Assembly (NCBI GenBank): GCA_963675235.2
Contig: CAXXFU010000017.1
Location: 496,001-560,000, forward strand
DNA: 64,000 bases
Source of the DNA: JAHJQZ01 sp963675235
GTDB lineage: Bacteria; Pseudomonadota; Alphaproteobacteria; Rhizobiales; Devosiaceae
Direction: 5' to 3'
The notes beneath the pieces were generated by a model. The model did no database searches and was not told the origin of the DNA. It saw only the letters and a list, made by a program, of their open reading frames with translations. Below, one piece after another: positions 16,983-25,731 of the stretch; positions within the stretch are counted from its first letter, which is position 1; the number at the start of each line of letters is the position of its first letter. The translations under genes were made by a program, and so were the position numbers.

Positions 16983-18092
16983 ATGGATCGTCGTTCGTTT
17001 TTCAAGAAAGCCGGTGTGACCACGGCCGGAGCCGTGGGAGCAACCACGCTCGCCGCACCCGCTATCGCCCAGTCCATGCCGAAGATGACCTGGCGTCTGG
17101 CCTCGGCCTTCCCCAAGGTGCTCGACACGCTTTACGGGACGGCGGAACTGTTCTGCAAATACGTTTCAGAAGCCTCGGACGGCAATTTCACCATTCAGCC
17201 CTTCGCGGCCGGAGAGATCGTTCCCGGCGGCCCCGCCCCGCTCGATGCCGTATCCACCGGCACCGTCGAAATGTGCCATACGGCATCGTATTATTCCTGG
17301 GGCAAGGATCCGACTTTCGCGCTCGCCACCGGCGTTCCGTTCGGGCTCAACGCCCGCCTGCAGAATTCCTGGCTCTATCACGGCGAAGGCACCAGCCTGC
17401 TCAACGATTTCTATGCCAAGCACAATCTTTATGCGCTGCCGGGCGGCAATACCGGCGTGCAGATGGGCGGCTGGTTCCGCAAGGAGATCAATTCGCTCGC
17501 CGACGTGCAGGGCCTGAAGTTCCGCATCGCCGGTCTTGCCGGCGCCGTGTTCGAGAAGATGGGCGCCGTGCCGCAACAGATCGCGCCCGCCGACATCTAT
17601 CCCGCCCTCGAAAAAGGCACGATCGATGCCACCGAGTTCGTCGGCCCGTATGACGACCAGCGTCTCGGCTTCGTCAAGGTCGCGCCCTATTACTACTATC
17701 CGGCGTTCTGGGAAGCCGGTTCGTCGCTGCACTTCATGTTCCAGAAGGGCCTGTTCGACGAACTGCCTGAAAGCTACAAGGCGCTGATTACCGCCGCAGC
17801 GCAGGCGGCCGACGCCGACATGCTGCAGCGCTACGACGCCCTCAACCCCGACGCCATCAAGGCGTTGGTGGCCGAAGGCGCCCAGCTGCGTCCGTTCAAG
17901 AAGGACATTCTCGAATCCGGCTTCGAGGCCGCCAGTGCGGTCTATGAAGAGCTCATCGCCAAGAACGCCGACTTCAAGACGGTCTATGATTCGATGTCCT
18001 CGTTCCGGGCCAAGGGTTATCTCTGGTTCCAGATCGCCGAGTACAATTTCGACACCTTCATGATGGTGCAGCAGCGCGCCGGCAAGCTGTAA
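16983..18092 (+). CDS. TRAP transporter solute-binding protein (TakP-type)
   Basis: The 369-residue periplasmic protein starts MDRRSFFKKAG and continues with a hydrophobic stretch ending PAIAQ, a Tat-type signal peptide although only RR of the full motif is present. The mature part follows the DctP fold, with the strong TakP-like segments CHTASYYSWGKDPTFA, FGLNARLQNSW and DATEFVGPYDDQRLGF. TakP binds 2-oxo monocarboxylates; a close relative binds lactate as a calcium salt, so pyruvate, 2-oxoacids and lactate are the likely ligands. GGGGAGGAAC precedes the ATG. The matching membrane genes lie just downstream but on the opposite strand. Confidence 0.92.
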   Translation: MDRRSFFKKAGVTTAGAVGATTLAAPAIAQSMPKMTWRLASAFPKVLDTLYGTAELFCKYVSEASDGNFTIQPFAAGEIVPGGPAPLDAVSTGTVEMCHTASYYSWGKDPTFALATGVPFGLNARLQNSWLYHGEGTSLLNDFYAKHNLYALPGGNTGVQMGGWFRKEINSLADVQGLKFRIAGLAGAVFEKMGAVPQQIAPADIYPALEKGTIDATEFVGPYDDQRLGFVKVAPYYYYPAFWEAGSSLHFMFQKGLFDELPESYKALITAAAQAADADMLQRYDALNPDAIKALVAEGAQLRPFKKDILESGFEAASAVYEELIAKNADFKTVYDSMSSFRAKGYLWFQIAEYNFDTFMMVQQRAGKL

Positions 18093-18121
18093 TCCAGCCC
18101 GAAAGCTGCGTGAACACGAAA

Positions 18122-18148
18122 CCCCGGAGCCGAGCTCCGGGGTTTTTT
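18122..18148 (+). terminator. Rho-independent terminator after the TRAP binding-protein gene
   Basis: CCCCGGAGC and GCTCCGGGG form a perfect 9-bp stem with a 3-base loop, followed by six T residues, 30 bases after the stop codon. Confidence 0.93.
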
Positions 18149-18239
18149 GCTGCCCTGAAACTCGCGGCGGATTGGCGCGAACCGAGCCGAAATCAACCTG
18201 GGTCTTGTTATGATGTGACAGCAGCGCTCGACCTCATCG

Positions 18240-18285
18240 TCATTCCCGTGAAACCGGGAATCCCGCCACGCGCAGTCCTGCGTGA
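18240..18285. repeat. Palindromic intergenic repeat (double hairpin)
   Basis: ATTCCCG-TGAAAC-CGGGAAT (18242-18261) is followed by a second hairpin pairing CACGC with GCGTG (18267-18284). It resembles the widespread proteobacterial 'CATTCCCG...CGGGAAT' REP-like elements and lies between the convergent TRAP binding-protein and permease genes. Confidence 0.6.
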
Positions 18286-18379
18286 AAGGGCTCAAACGCT
18301 CAGCAGACGCCTCGCCTTGTGCCACTGGCGCCAGGCGCAAGACGTCTCGAAGTCCCGATCAGTTCGGCAATGGCGCGGT

Positions 18380-20173
18380 CTAGTTGAAGCTCGGCGGCTG
18401 GCTGAGATCCATCGCGTCGGGCTCGGGCTCTTCCGCCGGCGCGCCAAATTCGGGCGGCGTGCTGTCGAGGCCAAGGCCGGGCAGTCCGAAGCCGGCATCG
18501 TCGCCGCCACCGATCGGCGGTGCGGTAAGGTCGTTGAGATCGGAACCGCCTTCGCCGCCGAAGTCGGGCACGATGATCTCGATCGAGCCGGGATCGACCA
18601 TCGGTCGCTCGTCCTTGTAGTGCAGCACGAGCTGCGGGAAGGTGAGGACAATCGCCACCATGATGATCTGGATGAAGACGAACGGCACCGCCCCCCAATA
18701 GATCTGGCCGGTGGTGACCGGGGCGATGGTGTGCTTGGTGATGCGGTCGATATAGGGCACGCGCGGCGCCACCGATCTCAAATAGAACAGCGAGAATCCG
18801 AAGGGCGGATGCATGAAGCTGGTCTGCATGTTGACACCCAAAAGGATGCCGAACCAGATCAGGTCGATACCGAGCTTGTCGGCCACCGGCGCCAGAAGCG
18901 GCACGATAATGAAGGCCAGCTCGAAGAAATCCAGGAAAAAGGCCAGAAAGAAGACCAGCACCATGACGATGGCCAGAAAGCCGAGCTGGCCGCCTGGCAC
19001 GCCGGTCAGCAGTTCCTCGACCCAGATGTGGCCGTTGACGCCGTAAAAGGTCAGCGAGAAGACGCGGGCACCGATGAGGATGAACAGCACGAAGCTCGAC
19101 AGGCGTGTCGTCGAGGTCAGGGCCTGGCGCACCATGTCCATGTTGAGCTTGCGCTTGGAGGCGGCGAGAACCAGGGCGCCGGCGGCGCCCATGGCACCGC
19201 CCTCGGTCGGGGTGGCAATGCCGAGAAAGATTGTTCCGAGCACCAGGAAGATCAGCGCCAGCGGCGGCACCAGCACGATGACGACCTGCCGCGCCAGCTT
19301 GCTCAAAAGATTGAGATTGATCGCCTTGTCGAGCAGCGCGACCCCATAGGCGATGGCCACCGCCGCCGTGACGGCCCAGATGCCGGCATTGCCGCCAAGC
19401 GAGGGCAGCCAGAGATGGTTGAACCCGAAGGCCAGCGCCGCGGTCACTGCCAGCAGCACGATCAGCGAGGTCACACCTGCACCGAGCGCCCGTGCCTCGG
19501 CCGGCAGGGCCGGTGCCGACTTGGGCATGAAGGTGCTGACCAGGAAGACGTAGAACAGGTAGAGCCCGGTAAGGACAAGCGCCGGATAGATGGCGCCCGC
19601 ATACATGTCGCCGACCGAACGGCCGAGCTGGTCGGCGAGGACGATCAGCACCAGCGACGGCGGAATGATCTGGGCCAGCGTGCCCGACGCGGCGATGACG
19701 CCTGTCGCCAGCCGCCGATCATAACCGTAGCGCAGCATGATCGGCAGCGAGATAAGGCCCATCGAGATCACCGATGCGGCAACAACGCCGGTTGTCGCGG
19801 CCAGCAGAGCGCCGACCAGGATTACCGCATAGGCAAGCCCGCCCCGTATGGGGCCGAACAGCTGCCCTATGGTGTCGAGCAGGTCCTCGGCCATGCCCGA
19901 TCGCTCGAGGATCAGGCCCATGAAGGTGAAGAAGGGGATGGCGAGCATGGTCTCATTGCTCATGATCCCCCAGAAGCGATCTGGAAGCGCCTGCAGCAAT
20001 GGCCAGAACAGGGTGATCTGCCCGTTCGAATAGGGCGCCAGTTCAACGCCAACGACGAAGAACAGCAGCCCGTTGGCGGCCAGGGCAAAGGCGACCGGGT
20101 AGCCGAGCAGCAGGAAGACGACCAGGCCGGCGAACATGATCGGCGCCATGTTGTGGGCGATGAGCTCAACCAT
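18380..20173 (-). CDS. TRAP transporter large permease subunit (DctM type)
   Basis: The 597-residue protein has about 13 or more hydrophobic segments starting MVELIAHNMAPIMFAGL and carries the DctM features PFFTFMGLILERSGMAEDLL, ASGTLAQIIPPSL and ATPTEGGAMGA. It is the sodium-coupled transport channel of the TRAP system in the inner membrane. It is longer than the usual 430 residues: it has an extra membrane block between about residues 210 and 300 and a Pro/Gly/acid-rich soluble tail of about 75 residues (after residue 520). The start overlaps the dctQ stop by 8 bases, so the two are coupled. Confidence 0.92.
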   Translation of the reverse strand: MVELIAHNMAPIMFAGLVVFLLLGYPVAFALAANGLLFFVVGVELAPYSNGQITLFWPLLQALPDRFWGIMSNETMLAIPFFTFMGLILERSGMAEDLLDTIGQLFGPIRGGLAYAVILVGALLAATTGVVAASVISMGLISLPIMLRYGYDRRLATGVIAASGTLAQIIPPSLVLIVLADQLGRSVGDMYAGAIYPALVLTGLYLFYVFLVSTFMPKSAPALPAEARALGAGVTSLIVLLAVTAALAFGFNHLWLPSLGGNAGIWAVTAAVAIAYGVALLDKAINLNLLSKLARQVVIVLVPPLALIFLVLGTIFLGIATPTEGGAMGAAGALVLAASKRKLNMDMVRQALTSTTRLSSFVLFILIGARVFSLTFYGVNGHIWVEELLTGVPGGQLGFLAIVMVLVFFLAFFLDFFELAFIIVPLLAPVADKLGIDLIWFGILLGVNMQTSFMHPPFGFSLFYLRSVAPRVPYIDRITKHTIAPVTTGQIYWGAVPFVFIQIIMVAIVLTFPQLVLHYKDERPMVDPGSIEIIVPDFGGEGGSDLNDLTAPPIGGGDDAGFGLPGLGLDSTPPEFGAPAEEPEPDAMDLSQPPSFN

Positions 20174-20750
20174 GGGGACGCTCCTCTTCCGGAGCGGTCG
20201 CGTCTTCGAGCGGGGCGTGCGCGCCCGCGTGTCGATGCGGATCGGGGATGAGCTTGCGCATGATGGCGATGCGCTTGATGAGCTCGGAAACCCCCTGCGC
20301 CAGCAACAGCGCAAAACCGAGCAGAAGCATCAGCTTGGCCGGCCACAGCAGCAGGCCGCCAGCATTCTGCGAGACTTCGCCCGAAACAAAGGAGCGCCAG
20401 ACATAGGGGATGAGCAGGTAGACCATCAGCACGGAGAACGGCAGCAGGAAGAGCAGGTGCCCGATCAGGTCGATCCAGTCCTGGGTGCGCTTTTTCAGGG
20501 CGCCGTAGATGATGTCGATGCGGATATGATCATTGGTCTGCAGCGTGTAGGCGGCAGCCAACATGAACACGGCGCCGAACAGGTACCATTGCAGTTCGAG
20601 CCAGGCGTTGGACGAGATCGAGAACGCTTTCCTGAGGATTGCGTTTCCGGCGCTGATCAGCACCGCTGCCAGCACCAGCCACGCGACGAATTTGCCGATA
20701 AAGGCCGTGACCCGGTCAACGAACCGGGACAACGCCAGCAAACCCTGCAT
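20166..20750 (-). CDS. TRAP transporter small permease subunit (DctQ type)
   Basis: The 194-residue protein has four transmembrane segments (about residues 15-40, 50-70, 95-115 and 130-160) and the DctQ motif WLELQWYLFGAVFMLAAAYTLQ plus DHIRIDI. It partners the large subunit, whose start overlaps its last codons. The C-terminus is a charged, histidine-containing cytoplasmic tail. The binding protein is encoded 2 kb away on the opposite strand, so transporter and receptor are transcribed separately. Confidence 0.9.
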   Translation of the reverse strand: MQGLLALSRFVDRVTAFIGKFVAWLVLAAVLISAGNAILRKAFSISSNAWLELQWYLFGAVFMLAAAYTLQTNDHIRIDIIYGALKKRTQDWIDLIGHLLFLLPFSVLMVYLLIPYVWRSFVSGEVSQNAGGLLLWPAKLMLLLGFALLLAQGVSELIKRIAIMRKLIPDPHRHAGAHAPLEDATAPEEERPHG

Positions 20751-20989
20751 GTAGTGCCTCCCCCACGCCGTGTGCGGCGCCGAAAGTTTCGCCCAATCCG
20801 GCCGCGAACGGCCCGGACGCCGCCGAACCCCCGCGGAAGCGCCGCCTGTGAGGTTTGTTTATCCCGGTCCAGCGGGCAAAGGCAAGGAACCAGCGTGCGA
20901 CGCCGCGTCCATTGTCACTCCATCTCATTCGGTGGGACACTGTGCCAGCGCTTTCCGGCGTTCGCGCTGTGCCGAGGCGGGAGCAGACC

Positions 20990-21637
20990 ATGTCAGTACG
21001 GCCCAACATCAAGATCCTTCTGGTCGACGACCACCCCCTGGTCATCGAGGGTGTACGCGCCGTTCTGGAGACCTACTCCCATGTCGAAGTCGTCGGTTCG
21101 GCGACAAATGCCCGCGACGGGCTGACCATCGCCACCAGGACGCCGCCGGACGTCGTCATGATCGACATCAACATGCCGGGCGTTTCCGGGCTCGAGGCGA
21201 TCGACATGTACAAGGAGGCGCTTGGTTCGGTGCGCATCCTGATGCTGTCCATGCATGACAACCGCGATTTCATCTCCGCTTCGGTCATGCACGGCGCCTC
21301 GGGCTACATCCTCAAGGACGCACCGACCAACGAGATCATCGCCGCCATCGAAGCGGTCGCCGCTGGCGGCACCTATTTCTCCTCCGGCGTTTCGGACGTG
21401 TTGATGCGCCTGCCCGACCCCAACCGCCATTCCGGCCCGCTGACCAGCCGCGAAACCTCGGTGCTGACGCTGGTCGCCGAGGGCAAGAGTTCCAAGGACG
21501 TGGCGCAGACCCTGAACATCTCGGCCCGCACGGTCGAGACCCACCGCAAGAACATCAAGAAAAAGCTCGGCATCGCCACGACCGCCGGCCTGACCCGCTA
21601 TGCCATCGAAGCGGGCCTTGTGACCTCGACCGACTAA
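20990..21637 (+). CDS. NarL/FixJ-family response regulator
   Basis: The 215-residue protein has a receiver domain (residues 8-125; acidic pocket Asp13/Asp14, phospho-acceptor Asp59 in MIDINMPG, and Lys in YILKDAP) and a C-terminal LuxR-type helix-turn-helix (about 148-210; LTSRETSVLTLVAEGKSSKD). It should bind DNA once phosphorylated. No sensor kinase is nearby, so it is an orphan here. Its place between the TRAP permeases and lldD suggests control of organic-acid use, as for ErdR/AgmR-like regulators, but this is inference. I chose the ATG after GGGAGCAGACC. Confidence 0.92.
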   Translation: MSVRPNIKILLVDDHPLVIEGVRAVLETYSHVEVVGSATNARDGLTIATRTPPDVVMIDINMPGVSGLEAIDMYKEALGSVRILMLSMHDNRDFISASVMHGASGYILKDAPTNEIIAAIEAVAAGGTYFSSGVSDVLMRLPDPNRHSGPLTSRETSVLTLVAEGKSSKDVAQTLNISARTVETHRKNIKKKLGIATTAGLTRYAIEAGLVTSTD

Positions 21638-21655
21638 GCGGCCGAATTCGGACGA

Positions 21656-23050
21656 TCAGCTCCTTGTGGTCCGACGCGATGACGTGGAGCCGGCTTCTGG
21701 TTTGGCAACACTCTTTGATGTCGCTGGTTTCGCAGCCTGTCTGGTGGTTGGTTTGGTCGCAGCTTTCGCTTTCGAATTGGCGAAAGTTGCCTTTGATGCC
21801 GCCGGTTTGGCAGGAGCGGATTTTGACGTCGCCCGCCTAGCTGCAGCTTTGACAGCCGGCTTGGCGGCAGGCGGTTTCGGCGCAACGGGACTGGCGCCCT
21901 CCGGCAGATCGAACAGGTTGTGGCGCCCGACATTTGCGACGTCGTTTTCCCCGCACAACGCCATGGTCTGGTCGAGCTCATTCCTCAGGATGCTGAGCGA
22001 CTTGCTGACGCCGGCTTCGCCGCCGGCGCCGAGGCCAAAGGCATAGGCGCGGCCGACATGCACGGCCTTGGCGCCGAGCGCGAGGGCGCGGAAGACATCG
22101 ACGCCGGTGCGGACACCACCGTCGACATGCACCTCGATCTTGTCGCCGACCGCATCGACGATGCGGGGAAGTGTGCGGATGGTGGACGGGGCGCCATCAA
22201 GCTGGCGACCACCATGGTTGGAGACGATAATGGCATCGGCGCCGTGTCGTGCGGCGATCCTGGCATCCTCCTCGTCGGCGATGCCCTTGAGGATGAACTT
22301 GCCGTCCCAGTGGGAGCGGAACCACTTGACCGCTTCCCAGTCGAGCTCGGGATCGAACTGGGAATTTGTCCACTGGGTGAAGGTGCCGAGATCGCCGACG
22401 CCTTTGACGTGGCCGACGACATTGCGGAAGGTGCGCCGGTGGGTCCGGGCCATGCCCATCACCCAGCGCGGGCAGCGCGCCATCATCATCAGGTGCTTGG
22501 GCCCGAGCTTGGGCGGGGTTCTGAGTTCGTTGCGCAGATCCTTGTGGCGCTGGGCATAAAGCTGCAGGTCGAGCGTCAAAACGAAAACCTCGACGCCGGC
22601 AGCCTTGGCGCGCGCGAGCAGACTCAGGGCAAATTCGCGGTCGCGCATGACATAGAGCTGGAACCAGAACGGCTTTGTCGCCACCGATGCGACGTCCTCG
22701 ATCGAACACACCGACATTGTCGACAGGATGAACGGCACGCCGGCCTTTTCGGCGGCGCGCTGGGCGTGCATCTCGCCATCGGGATATTGCATGCCGAGCG
22801 AACCCACCGGCGACAATGCAATCGGCATCTCGGTCTCGATCCCGACCATCGACGATTTCAGCGAGCGTGTCCCGAGCCGGCGCGCCACGCGCTGGCGCAG
22901 CAGCACCTCAGAGAAATCGGCGGTGTTGGCGCGATAGGTCTGTTCGGTCAGCGCGCCGGAATCGGCATAATCGAAGAACAGCTTCGGCACCCGACGTCGC
23001 GCCAGTCTCTTCATGTCGTCAATGGTCAATACCTTGTCGAGTGCCGACAT
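21656..23050 (-). CDS. lldD: FMN-dependent L-lactate dehydrogenase with histone-H1-like C-terminal tail
   Basis: The 464-residue protein has a complete alpha-hydroxy-acid dehydrogenase domain (about residues 1-380): LTIDDMKRLARRRVP, LSPVGSLGMQYPDGE, FWFQLYVMRDRE, the catalytic histidine in IIVSNHGGRQLDG, and VHVDGGVRTGVDVFRAL for FMN phosphate. It would oxidise L-lactate to pyruvate at the inner face of the membrane, feeding the quinone pool. Unusually, about 80 residues made almost only of Ala, Lys, Pro, Ser, Thr and Arg follow (21656-21900), read from sequence with lower GC than the rest. The start is uncertain: GGGGGGAG directly precedes two ATGs (23053 and 23050); upstream ATGs lack a ribosome binding site. 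Confidence 0.9.
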   Translation of the reverse strand: MSALDKVLTIDDMKRLARRRVPKLFFDYADSGALTEQTYRANTADFSEVLLRQRVARRLGTRSLKSSMVGIETEMPIALSPVGSLGMQYPDGEMHAQRAAEKAGVPFILSTMSVCSIEDVASVATKPFWFQLYVMRDREFALSLLARAKAAGVEVFVLTLDLQLYAQRHKDLRNELRTPPKLGPKHLMMMARCPRWVMGMARTHRRTFRNVVGHVKGVGDLGTFTQWTNSQFDPELDWEAVKWFRSHWDGKFILKGIADEEDARIAARHGADAIIVSNHGGRQLDGAPSTIRTLPRIVDAVGDKIEVHVDGGVRTGVDVFRALALGAKAVHVGRAYAFGLGAGGEAGVSKSLSILRNELDQTMALCGENDVANVGRHNLFDLPEGASPVAPKPPAAKPAVKAAARRATSKSAPAKPAASKATFANSKAKAATKPTTRQAAKPATSKSVAKPEAGSTSSRRTTRS

Positions 23051-23241
23051 CATCTCCCCCCGATTCATGCGTGGCATCGCGCCAAGGTTATCGCCAATGC
23101 GCGTGGGACCACAATCTGCATGCCAACGTGAAAGCGGAGACCAACCAAAGACATGGGCCGATATCCACCACTCACCATATCGTTGGTTGGCTGATCGGCG
23201 CGGGTCTGCAATCCTTCGCCCAGTCCAAATGGGAGTGAAAC

Positions 23242-23613
23242 ATGGAACTGGGAAATTTCTCCGTCAGCCTCGCCGTCGCCGATCTTCAGGCCTCGAAGGC
23301 CTTTTATGAAAAGCTCGGCTTTGCAAAATTCCACGGCGATGAAGCGCAGAACTGGCTGATCATGAAGAACGGCAACACCATCATCGGCCTGTTCCAGGGC
23401 ATGTTCGAAAAGAACGTCCTGACCTTCAATCCTGGCTGGAACGCCGATGCCGAGACCGTTCAGGGCTTCACCGATGTGCGCGACATCCAGAAAAAGCTGA
23501 AGGCAGACGGGCTGACCCTCATAGAGGAAGCCGACGAGTCGAGCTCCGGACCAGCCCACCTGACGCTTGTCGATCCGGACGGCAACCCCGTCCTTATCGA
23601 TCAGCACGTTTAG
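23242..23613 (+). CDS. VOC-superfamily (glyoxalase/bleomycin-resistance-like) protein
   Basis: The 123-residue protein is one vicinal-oxygen-chelate unit built from two beta-alpha-beta-beta-beta halves: FSVSLAVADLQASKAFYEKLGF at the start and HLTLVDPDGNPVLIDQH at the end. Metal ligands typical of the fold cannot be assigned with confidence. It could be a small lyase, isomerase or binding protein. It is the first of three same-strand genes before the efp terminator, but 117 bases separate it from the next. Confidence 0.82.
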   Translation: MELGNFSVSLAVADLQASKAFYEKLGFAKFHGDEAQNWLIMKNGNTIIGLFQGMFEKNVLTFNPGWNADAETVQGFTDVRDIQKKLKADGLTLIEEADESSSGPAHLTLVDPDGNPVLIDQHV

Positions 23614-23730
23614 GCGCGCATTCGAAGCCCGATTCCTGTGCCTCATGGCGTATCGGTTCGACTTGCACCGGCGACGGCAATCGGATTTGTTCGCTTTAGC
23701 GATCAAGAACGCGGTTTCGGGGAGAGAGAC

Positions 23731-24648
23731 ATGACCGAAGACACACCGCTCTATGAGCATTTCGAGCCCGAATTCTCGTCGCTCGTCAAAGGCTCCGCCC
23801 GTCTCGAAACGCTCTTTGAGAATTGCCGTTGGGCCGAGGGGCCGGTGTGGTTCGGCGACGGCAATTACCTCTTGTGGTCCGACATCCCCAATGACCGGAT
23901 CCTGCGCTACACGCCGGGCGTCGGCGTTTCCGAGTTCCGCAGGCCAGCCGGCAATACCAATGGTCATACCCGTGACCGCGCGGGTCGGCTGGTGTCGTGC
24001 AGCCATGGCAATCGACGGGTGGAACGCACCGAGCATGACGGCACCATCACGCCGCTGGTCACCCATTACGACGGCAAGCGCCTCAACTCGCCCAATGATG
24101 TCGTGGTCAAGTCCGATGGCACCATCTGGTTCTCCGATCCAGCCTATGGCATCGAGAGCGACTACGAAGGCAACAAGGCGGAGATGGAGCAGGAAGGGTG
24201 CTTCGTTTATTGCTTCGATCCGGCGACAGGCACGTTAAAGATCGTTGCCGACGATTTCGATCGCCCGAACGGGCTGGCCTTCTCGCCCGACGAATCCCTT
24301 CTCTACATTTCCGATACCGGGCTGTCGCACGGCCCGCGCCGGCCGCACCACATTCGCGTGTTCCGGGTCAATTCCGACAACACGCTGTCCGGTGACGCGG
24401 TTTTCGCCGAAATCAATCCGGGCGCCCCCGACGGCTTCCGGCTCGACACGGCTGGACGCATCTGGACCTCGGCCGGCGACGGCGTGCATGTCTACTCCGC
24501 CTCGGGCGTCCTGATCGGCAAGATACTCACCCCGCGCCGCGTCGCCAATCTCACGTTCGGCGGCGTGAAAAAGAACTGGCTGTTCATCGCCGCCACAAAT
24601 GCGGTTCATCTGCTGCACACGGCGGCGAACGGCGCCCAGACCCCCTGA
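23731..24648 (+). CDS. SMP-30/gluconolactonase-family sugar lactonase
   Basis: The 305-residue six-bladed beta-propeller shows the family motifs: CRWAEGPVWFGDGNYLLWSD with the metal-binding Glu, then NGHTRDRAGRLVSCSHGNR, LNSPNDVVVKSDGTIWFSDP with the metal Asn, and RPNGLAFSPDE with catalytic Asp in the next blade. It should hydrolyse an aldono-1,4- or 1,5-lactone. In a non-phosphorylative sugar route it is the step after sugar dehydrogenase. GGAGAGAGAC directly precedes the ATG, which excludes the longer upstream reading. The next gene follows after 20 bases, so they form an operon. Confidence 0.9.
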   Translation: MTEDTPLYEHFEPEFSSLVKGSARLETLFENCRWAEGPVWFGDGNYLLWSDIPNDRILRYTPGVGVSEFRRPAGNTNGHTRDRAGRLVSCSHGNRRVERTEHDGTITPLVTHYDGKRLNSPNDVVVKSDGTIWFSDPAYGIESDYEGNKAEMEQEGCFVYCFDPATGTLKIVADDFDRPNGLAFSPDESLLYISDTGLSHGPRRPHHIRVFRVNSDNTLSGDAVFAEINPGAPDGFRLDTAGRIWTSAGDGVHVYSASGVLIGKILTPRRVANLTFGGVKKNWLFIAATNAVHLLHTAANGAQTP

Positions 24649-24668
24649 CCACAAAGGACTTCAGCTGA

Positions 24669-25649
24669 ATGGATATCCTCTTCATCGGCGGCACCGGGCA
24701 GATCTCCCTGCCTGTTGTCGAGCATGCCGCCGCGCTCGGCCACAAGGTCTTCCTGCTCAACCGTGGCGCGACCTCGGTGGCGGTGCCGGCGGGAGTCGAG
24801 ACGATCATCGGCGACATGGATGCCGAAGACCCCTATGCCGAGATCGGCGACCGACGCTTCGACGTTGTCTGCCAGTTCCGCGCCTTCACGCCCGAACAGG
24901 TGGCGCGCGACATCAAGGCCTTCTCGGGAAAGACCGGGCAGTACATCTTCATCTCCAGTGCCTCGGTCTACGAGAAGCCGGTTTCGGTCCCGGTGATCAC
25001 CGAGCAGACGCCGGCCATCAACCCGTACTGGCACTATTCCCAGCAAAAGATCGCTTGCGATGAGCTGATCCAGCGTTCGGACATTCCCTGGACCATCGTC
25101 CGTCCAAGCCACACCATCCGCACCGGGCTGCCGTCCCAGGTCGGAGAGGGTGATCGTACCGCCCAGCGCATGCTGGCCGGCAAACCGGTTGTGGTGACCG
25201 GCGACGGCACGTCGCTGTGGACGCTGACCCGCTGCGCCGATTTCGCCGTGCCCTTCGTCGGCCTGTTCGGAAAGAGCGCGGCGATCGGAGAGATCTTCAA
25301 CATCACCCAGCATCTTTACGGTTACAACTGGAACCAGATCCACGAGGCGATCGCGCGGGCGCTCGGCGCGAAGGCCGATATCGTGCATGTGCCGACCGAC
25401 ACGCTCGTCAAATACAATCCCGACTGGATCGGCCCGCTCACCGGCGACAAGGCATGGACGGTGCTGTTCGACAATTCCAAGGTGATGTCCGTGGCCGGCG
25501 AATTCTCCACCGAGAACGATCTCGACAAGGTCCTGGCGGACTCGATCGCCCATTTCAAGGTCCGCAACGCGGCGGCGCCCTATAAGCCCAACGAGACCGA
25601 CGCGCTGATCGATCGCATCGTCGCGGACCAGCGGGCGCTCGGCGGCTAG
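24669..25649 (+). CDS. NAD-dependent epimerase/dehydratase-family protein (extended SDR)
   Basis: The 326-residue protein starts with a Rossmann motif (ILFIGGTGQIS, the GxxGxxG type) and has YSQQK as the YxxxK catalytic pair, with Ser in FISSASVYEKP. The C-terminal half resembles plant CSP41/isoflavone-reductase-like and bacterial sugar-epimerase relatives. Substrate is not predictable; a sugar or sugar lactone would fit the operon with the lactonase. It ends just before a bidirectional terminator shared with efp. Confidence 0.85.
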   Translation: MDILFIGGTGQISLPVVEHAAALGHKVFLLNRGATSVAVPAGVETIIGDMDAEDPYAEIGDRRFDVVCQFRAFTPEQVARDIKAFSGKTGQYIFISSASVYEKPVSVPVITEQTPAINPYWHYSQQKIACDELIQRSDIPWTIVRPSHTIRTGLPSQVGEGDRTAQRMLAGKPVVVTGDGTSLWTLTRCADFAVPFVGLFGKSAAIGEIFNITQHLYGYNWNQIHEAIARALGAKADIVHVPTDTLVKYNPDWIGPLTGDKAWTVLFDNSKVMSVAGEFSTENDLDKVLADSIAHFKVRNAAAPYKPNETDALIDRIVADQRALGG

Positions 25650-25675
25650 TCACGGATCGCAACTGAACCAATGAA

Positions 25676-25703
25676 AAAGGCCCTTCCACGTGGAAGGGCC
25701 TTT
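25676..25703. terminator. Bidirectional terminator between the epimerase gene and efp
   Basis: A perfect 28-base palindrome with GGCCCTTCCA arms is flanked by A-run on the left and TTT on the right, so it can end transcription from both converging genes. Confidence 0.9.
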
Positions 25704-25731
25704 GCCTTGGCGCGCGAGCGTCCACCGAAGA

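Noticed and set aside
18110..20251. Very long open frame (over 700 codons) opposite the TRAP permease genes
   Set aside because: It is a GC-skew shadow of the dctM/dctQ frames; composition is charged and low-complexity, and the minus strand has clear membrane-protein families.
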